A stretch of 64,000 nucleotides of DNA from UA16 sp002292325. GTDB taxonomy: Bacteria; Bacteroidota; Bacteroidia; Flavobacteriales_D; Sanyastnellaceae. Below the pieces are notes generated by a model. It had not been told where the DNA came from, did no database searches, and was given only the letters and a program-made list of their open reading frames with translations. Each line of letters starts with the position of its first letter. Position 1 is the first letter of the stretch. The stretch spans positions 62,001 through 126,000 of the forward strand of contig CALSRC010000012.1 in assembly GCA_943788645.1 (NCBI GenBank), given 5' to 3'. Position numbers and translations under genes: made by a program. Shown here piece by piece: positions 16,395-24,940 of this stretch.

Positions 16395-18887
16395 ATGTCG
16401 AATCCATGCCAATATGTAGACGTCCTTGTGCCGTTGCCTTTGCCCAAGCTCTTGACATATTCCCTTGAAGGGGTTGAAGAGGAGGTTGTTGAGGGCATGC
16501 GGGCGGTTGTGCAAGTAGGGGTTCGAAGGATGTATACCGGTTTGATCTGGAAATTGCATAACGAGGCTCCGGCCGCTTATTCTGCTCGCCCCATAGAAAC
16601 CTTGATCGATGTGCGTCCGGTGATCACGCCATCCCAGAGAGCACTGTGGACTTGGATGGCGGAGTATTACATGTGCACCCGCGGTGAAGTCATGGCTGCC
16701 GCACTACCGGCCGGCCTGAAATTATCGAGTCAATCGCGATTGGTCATCCATCCTGAGGCAATTGATTCGAAATTAAACACGGTGGATTCTCGGTCGAAGG
16801 ATTTATTCCAAGCCATTCAGACACGGGGGGGCATTCAACTATCTGAAGCAGGACCCATCTTGGATTTGAAGAATCCTCAGCGATGGGTCAATCAATTGTT
16901 AGAGGCTCAATTGGTTGTTTCGGAAGAGGAATGGAAAGAGCGTTATCGGCCCAAAATGGAGCGAACGATTCGGCTGCATGATGATTTCCGGAACGAGGAA
17001 GTTTTGATGGAGCTGTTGAGTCAGTTGGATGCACGTGCACCGAAACAAGCGCGAATCCTGGAGGCATTCTTGGCATTGTCCAAGTCTTCGGAAGGTGTTT
17101 TTGATGATGTGCTCAATGAAAAACAGGTCTTATCACATGCTGAGGCTGCGACTTCCACGCTAAAGCGCATGGAGCAAAAAGGCATCTGGCAGCGGGATGA
17201 GCGGCCCGTTAAGGGAGAGTTGTCCACCAAGAAAAGCGAGCAGAAGCCGTTGCCAGAGTTAAGTGACATGCAACTCCAAGCGTTTCGGTTATTGGCTGCA
17301 AGCCGGGAAAACAAGCGGATGGCTTTGTTGCACGGTGTAACAGGATCGGGCAAAACGGAAGTCTACATTCATCTCATTGCGGATGCCTTGGAACGGGGGC
17401 AAACCGTGTTGTTTTTGGTTCCTGAAATCGCTCTTACGACGCAGCTGATTCAACGAATGGCCATTCATTTTGAACGGTACATGCATGTGTATCATAGCCG
17501 ATTTACAACCCGTGAACAGACCGAAACTTGGCTGAGTGTTTTGGGAAAACCGGGGGCTCAAAAGACGCCCCAATTGATCATCGGTCCTCGTTCAGCTTTG
17601 TTTTTACCCATGCAAAATCTTGGGCTGATTGTGGTTGACGAGGAACATGAACCAAGTTTCAAACAATTTGATCCTGCGCCGCGCTATCAAGCAAGGGACG
17701 TCGCCATGTGGATGGCCCAAAAGGCCGCTGCGTTTTTAGTGTTAGGCTCAGCCACACCTTCTGTTGAATCACACTGGTTTGCTGAAACTGGCAAAATGGA
17801 CCGGGTGGAAATGACGGAGCGATTCGGTGGAGTGATGTTGCCTGAAATTTGGTGTGCTGACATGAAAAAAGCACACCGTCAGCGGGCAATGCACGGTCAT
17901 TTTTCGCGGTTGCTCAAGCAGGAGATGGAGTCGGTATTGAAGGAGGGGCGCCAAGTGATTCTCTTTCAAAATCGACGCGGTTACAGCCCGATGTGGCAAT
18001 GTGATATGTGCGCATGGATTCCGGAATGTGAACGATGTGATGTTCCATTGACGTTGCATAAATGGAAGAATGAGTTGAATTGTCATCATTGCGGTTATCG
18101 GATTGATCCACCTCCACCGAATTGTGCGTCATGCGGAAAATCTGTAATGAAGCCCAAGGGATTGGGCACTGAGCGAATCGAGGAGGAGTTGGCTGAATTG
18201 TTTCCAACAGCTCGGGTAGCTCGAATGGATGCAGACACCACCCGAAGCCGAAACAGCCATCAGCGACTCGTCCAAGCATTTGCAAGCCGACAATTCGAGA
18301 TTTTGGTAGGAACGCAAATGGTCACCAAGGGACTTGATTTTGAACACGTAGGATTGGTGGGCGTTTTAAGCGCGGATCGCATGTTGAATTTTCCGGATTT
18401 CCGAAGTTTTGAGCGAGCGTTCCAAATGCTGACCCAAGTGGCTGGTCGCGCTGGTCGCGCTGGGGATCGAGGAAAGGTGATTTTACAGACGTACAATCCG
18501 GATCATTGGGTGATCACCAAGGTCATGGCGAATGACTATCAGGGCTTGGTCCATCAAGAATTGATAGAGCGGAAAAATTACCGTTATCCCCCGTTTGTAC
18601 GATTGATTAGGTTGACCCTTCGGCATACCGATGTTGCACGGTTGGATGTTGCGTCAGAGGTGCTTGCAAACCGTCTCAAACAGCGATTTGTGGGCCGGGT
18701 AATTGGTCCGGAAACGCCGATGATTAGTCGCATCAATGATCTACATCATCGCGTGCTATTGCTAAAATTTGAACGTGAAACGTCACCGGTTCAGTATAAG
18801 CCGCTTCTGGCAGCCGATCTCGAAGCGTTTCAGTCGGATGATCGGTTTAAGCGAATTCGAATTACCGTGGACGTTGACCCGGCCTGA
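16395..18887 (+). CDS. priA: primosomal protein N' (PriA helicase)
   Basis: 830 residues. An N-terminal DNA 3'-end-binding domain is followed by a superfamily 2 helicase core with Walker A GVTGSGKT at about 314-321 and a DEEH box (VVDEEHEPSFKQ). Eight Cys in CDMC...CERC...CHHC...CASC form the two zinc sites inserted in the helicase lobe. PriA reloads the replisome at collapsed forks. The last 26 bases overlap, tail to tail, the minus-strand beta-propeller gene. A weak -7-like box (TCAATTTG, 16380-16387) lies seven bases before the ATG. Confidence 0.97.
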   Translation: MSNPCQYVDVLVPLPLPKLLTYSLEGVEEEVVEGMRAVVQVGVRRMYTGLIWKLHNEAPAAYSARPIETLIDVRPVITPSQRALWTWMAEYYMCTRGEVMAAALPAGLKLSSQSRLVIHPEAIDSKLNTVDSRSKDLFQAIQTRGGIQLSEAGPILDLKNPQRWVNQLLEAQLVVSEEEWKERYRPKMERTIRLHDDFRNEEVLMELLSQLDARAPKQARILEAFLALSKSSEGVFDDVLNEKQVLSHAEAATSTLKRMEQKGIWQRDERPVKGELSTKKSEQKPLPELSDMQLQAFRLLAASRENKRMALLHGVTGSGKTEVYIHLIADALERGQTVLFLVPEIALTTQLIQRMAIHFERYMHVYHSRFTTREQTETWLSVLGKPGAQKTPQLIIGPRSALFLPMQNLGLIVVDEEHEPSFKQFDPAPRYQARDVAMWMAQKAAAFLVLGSATPSVESHWFAETGKMDRVEMTERFGGVMLPEIWCADMKKAHRQRAMHGHFSRLLKQEMESVLKEGRQVILFQNRRGYSPMWQCDMCAWIPECERCDVPLTLHKWKNELNCHHCGYRIDPPPPNCASCGKSVMKPKGLGTERIEEELAELFPTARVARMDADTTRSRNSHQRLVQAFASRQFEILVGTQMVTKGLDFEHVGLVGVLSADRMLNFPDFRSFERAFQMLTQVAGRAGRAGDRGKVILQTYNPDHWVITKVMANDYQGLVHQELIERKNYRYPPFVRLIRLTLRHTDVARLDVASEVLANRLKQRFVGRVIGPETPMISRINDLHHRVLLLKFERETSPVQYKPLLAADLEAFQSDDRFKRIRITVDVDPA

Positions 18888-19935
18888 TGGCGAACGCCCG
18901 TCCAGAAGGTGATTGGACCTGCCAAATTTGATTTGCGGTGACATCAAAACCTAAGCGGTCTGCACCAATATGAACGGGAGCATTGGGTAAATCCATGTTC
19001 GATTCATGCATCAATTGTCCAACGGTGTTGAATACGCGGAGTGTCCATCTTCCGGCCATGTAGGACTCGACTCGCAATGCGTTGATGGTCCACTGCACGG
19101 ATTCTGTCGCCTCCAGAGGAGTGATTGAACTGATCGCTCCGAATCCATGGAAAGAGGGCGTTCCGCTGCCGCTGTTTGCTACCCCCAATGTGTCTGTGGC
19201 GACAGCATAGCTAATGTCTGCGGGGTTGGAAAGGCCCGACCCTGCGCCCTGTACAACGATTTCAGAAGTACTGAAGTCGTTGGAGTACCGTGTGATGCGA
19301 GCAGGTGACCACGAACTGACATAAAATCGACCTTCACCGTCCATGTCGATTCCGTCGAGGTTGCCCATGCCCGTGTTGGCGACTACCGGATTGAATGCGC
19401 CCGTTTCCAAGTCGACACTCAAAATTGAAGCATTGTTGCCCCAATTGACCACCAATGCTCGGTTATTCGCCTCGTCTATGACCACCCCGTTCGGAGTCGT
19501 TCCGGTAGAAGAGACCAATATTTCACTCGTCATAGTGCTGGGGTCGGATATGTCAATGCGATGCAGCTTGCCCGATGAAAAATCGCTGATGACCAACTCG
19601 CCGGAACGACTGCCCATGCCATTCAAAAAACCGGCGCCCGAAATATTGATGCTTCCGACCAGAGCTGCTGTGGTCAGGTCGTATGCCCTAACAGTGTTGT
19701 TTCCAATGGCGTAGAGGTGTCCATCGACGACTTCCATTCCATGGCTCGCAGTCGCATTCCCGAAGAATTCGTAACTGAGTCCGCCATCGGCAGTCGAAAG
19801 AATGGAGTTGTTATTGGAAATGAACCAGCGATTTTCAGTGGGGTCATACTCGGCAGCTTCGATGTTACCGGGTGTTTGCGAATGTGCAACAAGTGCAGGC
19901 AAGGCTGCAGTTAAGAGTAAGAAGAGGTGTTTCAT
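18862..19935 (-). CDS. secreted beta-propeller (SMP-30/NHL-like) protein
   Basis: 357 residues from the ATG at 19935, which overlaps the upstream stop by four bases; a longer in-frame N-terminus exists but covers that gene. A signal peptide (MKHLFLLLTAALPALVAHS) is followed by six or so repeats of the type LVISDFSSGKLHRIDIS and GVVIDEANNRALVVNWG, as in SMP-30/NHL-type propellers. The last 80 residues (RWTLRVFNTVGQLMHES...) look like a degenerate type IX sorting domain. Probably exported or surface-bound; ligand or enzyme activity is unknown. Last gene of the serC operon. Confidence 0.72.
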   Translation of the reverse strand: MKHLFLLLTAALPALVAHSQTPGNIEAAEYDPTENRWFISNNNSILSTADGGLSYEFFGNATASHGMEVVDGHLYAIGNNTVRAYDLTTAALVGSINISGAGFLNGMGSRSGELVISDFSSGKLHRIDISDPSTMTSEILVSSTGTTPNGVVIDEANNRALVVNWGNNASILSVDLETGAFNPVVANTGMGNLDGIDMDGEGRFYVSSWSPARITRYSNDFSTSEIVVQGAGSGLSNPADISYAVATDTLGVANSGSGTPSFHGFGAISSITPLEATESVQWTINALRVESYMAGRWTLRVFNTVGQLMHESNMDLPNAPVHIGADRLGFDVTANQIWQVQSPSGRAFAIRPGQRPR

Positions 19936-20234
19936 TCTGAGGAGGTCAGTTGAGATTTTACGTAAAGTCGGGTGATGCCAAACCAAAACAAGGAGAACAA
20001 TGCGGTAGCTCCTAAAGCGTACCAAACAAACTGGAACGGTTCAGCTACTTGCGGCACGGGTGGTGCATCCCAAACGCTTCCCGCCTCACCGTGCAAGATG
20101 GCGCGAATGCGCCTCCATGAATTTCGCATCAGATAATAACTTCCCAACCCCACAATTGGAGCGAGTATGAGCCACGCGCGAAACCAAGGTTCGTAGATGG
20201 CTTTTTTGTCTGTGTCGTTAATCAACTTATTCAT
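19932..20234 (-). CDS. small membrane protein, unknown function
   Basis: 100 residues from the ATG at 20234, four bases after the yggS stop. A longer frame would overlap yggS and is rejected. Two hydrophobic helices are visible: about 17-37 (AWLILAPIVGLGSYYL) and about 70-92 (FVWYALGATALFSLFWFGI). The stop overlaps the next start by four bases. I do not recognise the family; its place in the operon is the only clue. Confidence 0.65.
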   Translation of the reverse strand: MNKLINDTDKKAIYEPWFRAWLILAPIVGLGSYYLMRNSWRRIRAILHGEAGSVWDAPPVPQVAEPFQFVWYALGATALFSLFWFGITRLYVKSQLTSSE

Positions 20235-20238
20235 GTCG

Positions 20239-20901
20239 CTAGCGTTGGCCGAATATCGCACTTCCGATTCGAACCAAGGTGGACCCCTCATCTATGGCAA
20301 TTTTCCAATCGCCACTCATCCCCATCGAGCACGTAGTCCATCGTCCGGGATTCAAAGCGTCGAATTGCTGCCTGAGCCGCTTGAATTCTTTCGCGACTTG
20401 GGTAGAGTCATCTGTAAACGTTGCCATGCCCATGAGGCCTTCGACCTTTGTATGGGACAAGGGGTGGGTTTCCAGTGATTCGAGGAGCGCCATCAATCCT
20501 GAATCGTCCAGGCCATGCTTTTCAGATTCTTGTGCAATGTGCAATTGGAGCAGCACGGAAGACACCCGATTTGCCGTGCGGCTTCTTTTGTCAATTTCAT
20601 CCAGCAGCCGTCGGCTATCCACCGCGTGAATGAGGTGTGCGTGCGGAACGATCTGTTTGACCTTATTCGTTTGTAAGTGACCAATGTGGTGCCAGCGAAT
20701 ATCCGGACGAGCGAAGTGGACAGCTTTTTCAGCCATTTCTTGTGTGCGATTTTCACCCAAATCCAGCTGGCCTGCGCTCAACGCATCAGCCAGCAATTCC
20801 ACCGGTTTGGTTTTGCTCACCGCAACCAGCGTTACGTCTTTAGGAAGGTCCATACGGATGGAGGCCAACCGGTCAGCAATCAATGAAGCTTCCTGAGTCA
20901 T
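20239..20901 (-). CDS. yggS: YggS/PLPBP family pyridoxal-phosphate homeostasis protein
   Basis: 220 residues. The fold-type III alanine-racemase-like barrel is marked by LVAVSKTKP with the PLP-binding Lys at about 30, LGENRTQE, and HHIGHLQTNK. The C-terminal SMGMSGDW and GSTLVRIGSAIFG motifs bind the phosphate. These proteins carry PLP but have no known catalytic activity, and buffer vitamin B6 and amino acid pools. Its presence with serC (PLP enzyme) and serA fits that theme. Start overlaps the DUF1015 stop by four bases. Confidence 0.94.
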   Translation of the reverse strand: MTQEASLIADRLASIRMDLPKDVTLVAVSKTKPVELLADALSAGQLDLGENRTQEMAEKAVHFARPDIRWHHIGHLQTNKVKQIVPHAHLIHAVDSRRLLDEIDKRSRTANRVSSVLLQLHIAQESEKHGLDDSGLMALLESLETHPLSHTKVEGLMGMATFTDDSTQVAKEFKRLRQQFDALNPGRWTTCSMGMSGDWKIAIDEGSTLVRIGSAIFGQR

Positions 20902-22133
20902 TGGATGTCATGGATAAAAAGTCCGCTGCGCAGCTTGGGCTCGACCCAGGTGCTCTTGGGCGGCAAGTAACCACCGAGGTCAGCAGTTTTTTTGATCTGC
21001 TGGGTTGGAACGGGGTGCAATTCAAATACCACCCGATTGCTGTGCTTCATCGCCCGATCCCTTAAATCAGTGCTGTTCAATGTGCCCGGGATGTAACCGA
21101 GGCGCTTATCATTGCGCGGATCTTGGATTTTCAATTCCGGTTCAAAAAGGGTTCGTTGCAATTGAGCGGCATCGACTTCATTGCGAACCAATTGGTCTGT
21201 GGGTTCTTTCAAATGAAGCACCCAATTGGCGTTGGCATGGTGCACATGGATGATTCCCACATTGCTTGGTGGTCCTGAATGGTGCTCCACACGCTCAACA
21301 TGGTCGATGTCGGCCATGCGGTGAAATGCCGCATCCCACTCCTCTGTGCTCCAAGGAATACCAATAAGTTCTCTGTGATATCCTCTGATGACCAATTCAG
21401 ATTCCGGAACGGCAAATGTTAAAACAGTTTGTTTGGCTGCATCATCCGGAAACTTTTCACTCAGCATGATACTTGAGGCGACTCGGTGGTGTCCATCGGC
21501 AAGGTACAAGGATGGAATTTTGTCCATGGCGTCAGAAATTTCCAACGAAGCCTGCTCTCCTACAATCCAAATAGAATGCCGAATGCGGTCCGTGGTGCTG
21601 AAGTCCATTTCCGGCTTGTGGTCATTGATCCATGCGTGGATGTGTTGCTGGATAGCATGGCCCCGCTCATTCTCGTCAGGATACATGCACAAAATGGGTT
21701 CAGCGTGGCAACCTACTTTGTTCAGATATTTCGCGAACAAACGTTCTCGTTTCTGCAGCGTTTGCTCGTGCATTTTTAATCCCCCAGACCGGATGGTTTC
21801 GACGGCCAGCGCTCCCACAATTCCTGTGCAGCTGGACGTTGGTGTGGTTTGCCGGTAAATAGCGAGGTGGTTGCCTTCCAATCTTTGAAACAGTCCATCT
21901 GCAACGAATTCCTCAAAGCGGCTGCGCACCAATGCAAAGAATCCCTCGGAGCCTCGCTTGGCTTCAGCAGTTTTCGTTCCTGCTGGATTAATGACGTGCA
22001 GATAAGAGTACGGGTTTCGGTCCAGTTTATCCTGAAGTTCCGCCTTGCCATAAGTGAGGTAGGAGCGCGAAGCCACCAAGTGAGGTTTGTCCCAAGCGGG
22101 GACAATTATGCGAAACGGACTGAAGGATTTCAA
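20898..22133 (-). CDS. DUF1015 family protein
   Basis: 411 residues matching the DUF1015 layout: PAWDKPHLVASRSYLTY at the start, NPYSYLHVINP, a central LYLADGHHRVASSIML motif and a C-terminal LGYIPGT region. The family is widespread next to serA/serC. A role in serine or phosphoserine metabolism has been inferred from this context, but I do not know of a settled activity. The ADGHHR motif, with adjacent His and Arg, suggests a catalytic or phosphate-binding site. It begins five bases after serA. Confidence 0.88.
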   Translation of the reverse strand: MKSFSPFRIIVPAWDKPHLVASRSYLTYGKAELQDKLDRNPYSYLHVINPAGTKTAEAKRGSEGFFALVRSRFEEFVADGLFQRLEGNHLAIYRQTTPTSSCTGIVGALAVETIRSGGLKMHEQTLQKRERLFAKYLNKVGCHAEPILCMYPDENERGHAIQQHIHAWINDHKPEMDFSTTDRIRHSIWIVGEQASLEISDAMDKIPSLYLADGHHRVASSIMLSEKFPDDAAKQTVLTFAVPESELVIRGYHRELIGIPWSTEEWDAAFHRMADIDHVERVEHHSGPPSNVGIIHVHHANANWVLHLKEPTDQLVRNEVDAAQLQRTLFEPELKIQDPRNDKRLGYIPGTLNSTDLRDRAMKHSNRVVFELHPVPTQQIKKTADLGGYLPPKSTWVEPKLRSGLFIHDIQ

Positions 22134-22138
22134 GCGGA

Positions 22139-23095
22139 TTATTTTGCGCTAATTTCCTCAACAATGGAGGCAATTTCCAAACCGATGCGTTCTTGTGCCT
22201 CTCCAGTGGCAGCGCCAATGTGAGGGGACAAAGAAATCCGGGCGTGCCGGACCACTTCCTGACGAGGTTTCGGTTCACCGACAAACACATCCAATCCAGC
22301 GCCAGCAACTTGCCCCGAGTCCAAGGCCTCGATTAAGGCGTCTTCGTCTACTACGCCACCACGAGCCGCATTGAGCAAGATCACCCCGGTTTTCATGCGA
22401 GCGAATTCTGCCGCGCCGATGACCGCATCTCCATTGGCTTGGGCTGGAATGTGCAAACTGATTGCATCTGCAGTGGAGATGGCTTCGTCCAAACTGACAA
22501 GTGGTATGTCCACTCGGACTTGTTGTCCCCCTATGGATACTTGAAGTGAATGCATGCCCGTCTTTTGATCGACGCCAATGACGTCCATTCCACATCCCAA
22601 TGCATATTGGGCGAGCGATTGACCGATGCGACCGAATCCAACGATGGCCAATTTCATACCGCGCAATTCTCTCCCCTTACCGTAGGCTTTTTTCAGAGAT
22701 TTGAATTGCTCAACACCTTCGACCGGCATTCTCCGGTTGCTGTCGTGTAGGAAGCGGCTCAGGTTGAAAAGATGACCCATGACCAATTCTGCCACGCTTT
22801 GTGAGCTCGAGGCGGGGGTGTTCCTGACGTCCACACCACGTTCACGGGCATAGGCTACGTCGATGTTGTCCATGCCAACTCCTCCGCGGATGATGAATTT
22901 TAAGTTGGGGCAAGCATCAATGAGTGGTTCACGGACTTTTGTCGCACTTCGGACAAGGAGGCCATCAACGGCATGCTCGTTAATGAACGTCGCCAGGTCA
23001 CGGGCTTCGATGAAGTCAGTCCAGACCGTGTGTCCGGCATTTTTTAAGGCGGTTAACCCCGCAGGGCTTACGCCATCGTTGGCCAAAATATTCAT
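22139..23095 (-). CDS. serA: D-3-phosphoglycerate dehydrogenase (short form)
   Basis: 318 residues. An NAD-binding Rossmann motif VGFGRIGQSLA lies near 150. The catalytic residues of the D-2-hydroxyacid dehydrogenase family are visible: Arg in LNAARGGVVDE, then Glu, and His in SPHIGAATGEAQ. It oxidises 3-phosphoglycerate to 3-phosphohydroxypyruvate, the first step of serine synthesis. There is no ACT domain, so feedback inhibition by serine through that domain is absent. It follows serC by 24 bases, giving both first steps in one unit. Confidence 0.93.
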   Translation of the reverse strand: MNILANDGVSPAGLTALKNAGHTVWTDFIEARDLATFINEHAVDGLLVRSATKVREPLIDACPNLKFIIRGGVGMDNIDVAYARERGVDVRNTPASSSQSVAELVMGHLFNLSRFLHDSNRRMPVEGVEQFKSLKKAYGKGRELRGMKLAIVGFGRIGQSLAQYALGCGMDVIGVDQKTGMHSLQVSIGGQQVRVDIPLVSLDEAISTADAISLHIPAQANGDAVIGAAEFARMKTGVILLNAARGGVVDEDALIEALDSGQVAGAGLDVFVGEPKPRQEVVRHARISLSPHIGAATGEAQERIGLEIASIVEEISAK

Positions 23096-23119
23096 GGGTG
23101 AAAATCTGAAAGGGGAGGG

Positions 23120-24187
23120 TTAACTTTTTTGTTCCAAGGCTTGCATCGCATCGACTAAAACTTGAACTGATTCGAGGGGAAGGGCATTGTACATGGAGGC
23201 TCGGTAACCTCCTACGCTGCGGTGCCCTTTCAATCCGCTGATTCCAGCGTCTGTCCAAAGCGCGTCGAAACGATCAGCATGTGCGGCATCGAGCAACCGA
23301 AAGGTGGCATTCATATGCGAACGACTATCGACTGTGGCATGGCCTTCAAACAACGGATTGCGATCAATTTCATCATATATCAACTTAGATTTCGCTTCGT
23401 TTCGTTGCTGCATGGCAGCTACACCTCCCATGGATTTCATCCATCGCAGGGTCAACATGGTTACATAGACAGGGAAGACAGGCGGAGTGTTGAACATGCT
23501 GTCTTTGCTTGCGTGGACCGCCAAGTCCATATAAGATGGAATGGTCCGCCCCGTTTTACCCAATGCTTCTCGGTCGAAGGCATACATGACTGTTCCTGCA
23601 GGGCCCATGTTCTTTTGGGCGCCTGCATAAATCAAGTGGAATGGATTGGGATCAAATGTTCGGGAAAAGATATCCGAACTCATGTCTGAAATGAGTGGAA
23701 CCTGGACGTCCGGAGTTCCTTTGAACTGAGTGCCAAAAATGGTGTTGTTCGATGTGTAGTGCATAAAAGCACAAGAAGGATCAATACCATTGAACGAGGG
23801 AATGTGGTTGTAATTGGTGTCCTTCGAAGATCCTAAAACATCAATATCGCCCAGATGTTTGGCTTCCTTGATGGCTTTGTTTGACCAAGTACCGGTGTCG
23901 ATATAGGCGGCCTTTCCATCTTCCGGTAAAAAGTTCATGGCTGCTGTGTAAAACCCCAGGCTTGCGCCGCCTTGGAGAAACAGCACGTCAAACCGTTCAG
24001 GAAGCTGGAGGAGTTCTTTGACCAACTCCCGTGCTTCGTCCATGACCGCGACAAAATCTTTGCTGCGGTGTGAAATTTCGATTAACGAGAGTCCCAAGCC
24101 GTTGAAGTTTTGAACGGCTCCTGCGGCCTCTTGGAGCACTTCATCGGGAAGGATACAAGGACCGGCTGAAAAGTTGTGGATTTTCAT
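23120..24187 (-). CDS. serC: phosphoserine aminotransferase
   Basis: 355 residues from the ATG at 24187 (MKIHNFSAGPCILPDEV). A longer frame exists, but the family begins here and a -7-like box sits four bases upstream. The PLP-binding Lys is in YAGAQKNMGPAG. It converts 3-phosphohydroxypyruvate and glutamate to phosphoserine and 2-oxoglutarate, and can also act in vitamin B6 synthesis. First gene of a six-gene minus-strand operon (serC-serA-DUF1015-yggS-small membrane protein-propeller). Confidence 0.96.
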   Translation of the reverse strand: MKIHNFSAGPCILPDEVLQEAAGAVQNFNGLGLSLIEISHRSKDFVAVMDEARELVKELLQLPERFDVLFLQGGASLGFYTAAMNFLPEDGKAAYIDTGTWSNKAIKEAKHLGDIDVLGSSKDTNYNHIPSFNGIDPSCAFMHYTSNNTIFGTQFKGTPDVQVPLISDMSSDIFSRTFDPNPFHLIYAGAQKNMGPAGTVMYAFDREALGKTGRTIPSYMDLAVHASKDSMFNTPPVFPVYVTMLTLRWMKSMGGVAAMQQRNEAKSKLIYDEIDRNPLFEGHATVDSRSHMNATFRLLDAAHADRFDALWTDAGISGLKGHRSVGGYRASMYNALPLESVQVLVDAMQALEQKS

Positions 24188-24191
24188 GATG

Positions 24192-24199
24192 CAAAGTTG
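24192..24199 (-). promoter_or_regulatory. -7-like box of serC, four bases before ATG
   Basis: CAACTTTG, one mismatch to TAnnTTTG, then CATC and the ATG. Transcription would begin at about the start codon, so the mRNA may be leaderless. Confidence 0.45.
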
Positions 24200-24250
24200 A
24201 AGCATGATTTTGGCTTCTCCTGAGAATTGAAGCCAAATTTTCAACGCGTT

Positions 24251-24940
24251 TTAATAGGTTTCGAAGGATTCCAGTGCTTGTTCGAAAATGAATTTCAACT
24301 GAAAAAGCGATTCGAGGTCCTTTCGTCTCCAAAATCTTGGTTGGGAAAAGTGGTTTTTCATGGTTTGCAATCGCCGGTCTTCGCTTGGGATCAGCAGCAG
24401 TGCTGTATGGATTTGCGAGGAGGTCAAGCAGGATTCATGGCTACAGGAAGCGAGGAGGTCACATTTGTCAGATTCAAAAATCGTGGCACTCATCTCGTTG
24501 ATGAAGCGTTGAAATTTCGCTTGTGAAAGCGGGGGATAGCAACTTTGTTCAAGGCTTTTGCTGCGAATTTTTAGCAGATCTTCACGTGTCAATTGGATCG
24601 CTCCAGATCGAGGTGGTGAGTCACTCGTACTCGCAGCTACTTCATAGAGAGAAGAAGGAGTACTTTGAACAAGGATTGCCTCAGAACGCGCGCATGGAAC
24701 GTTGACAGAGCGGTACAGGCTATCACCATACTCGAATCGAAAAAGCCGCACATCGTTTTCACACGGACCCGTCCATGACCAGAGGGTATCGATCCACAAG
24801 CTGTCCATTTGCATGAGGGCATCTGAGGTTCTTACCCGTATCGGTGGAATTGAGGCGCTGTCTGTGACCAGTAAACTGTCAGACACCGCGGTGCAAGCGC
24901 CTGCAATGTGCATCAGTAAAAAGAAAGGAGTGATCCTCAT
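24251..24940 (-). CDS. exported hypothetical protein, possible lipoprotein
   Basis: 229 residues from the ATG at 24940, which shares four bases with the flippase stop. The N-terminus MRITPFFLLMHIAGACTA is a signal peptide, and the Cys at about 16 may be acylated although the lipobox is not ideal. The rest has scattered Cys residues (six or more), which suggests disulfides or metal binding in the periplasm. A helical C-terminal half ends in LFQLKFIFEQALESFE. I do not recognise the family. Last gene of the zapA-rny-flippase unit. Confidence 0.6.
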   Translation of the reverse strand: MRITPFFLLMHIAGACTAVSDSLLVTDSASIPPIRVRTSDALMQMDSLWIDTLWSWTGPCENDVRLFRFEYGDSLYRSVNVPCARSEAILVQSTPSSLYEVAASTSDSPPRSGAIQLTREDLLKIRSKSLEQSCYPPLSQAKFQRFINEMSATIFESDKCDLLASCSHESCLTSSQIHTALLLIPSEDRRLQTMKNHFSQPRFWRRKDLESLFQLKFIFEQALESFETY

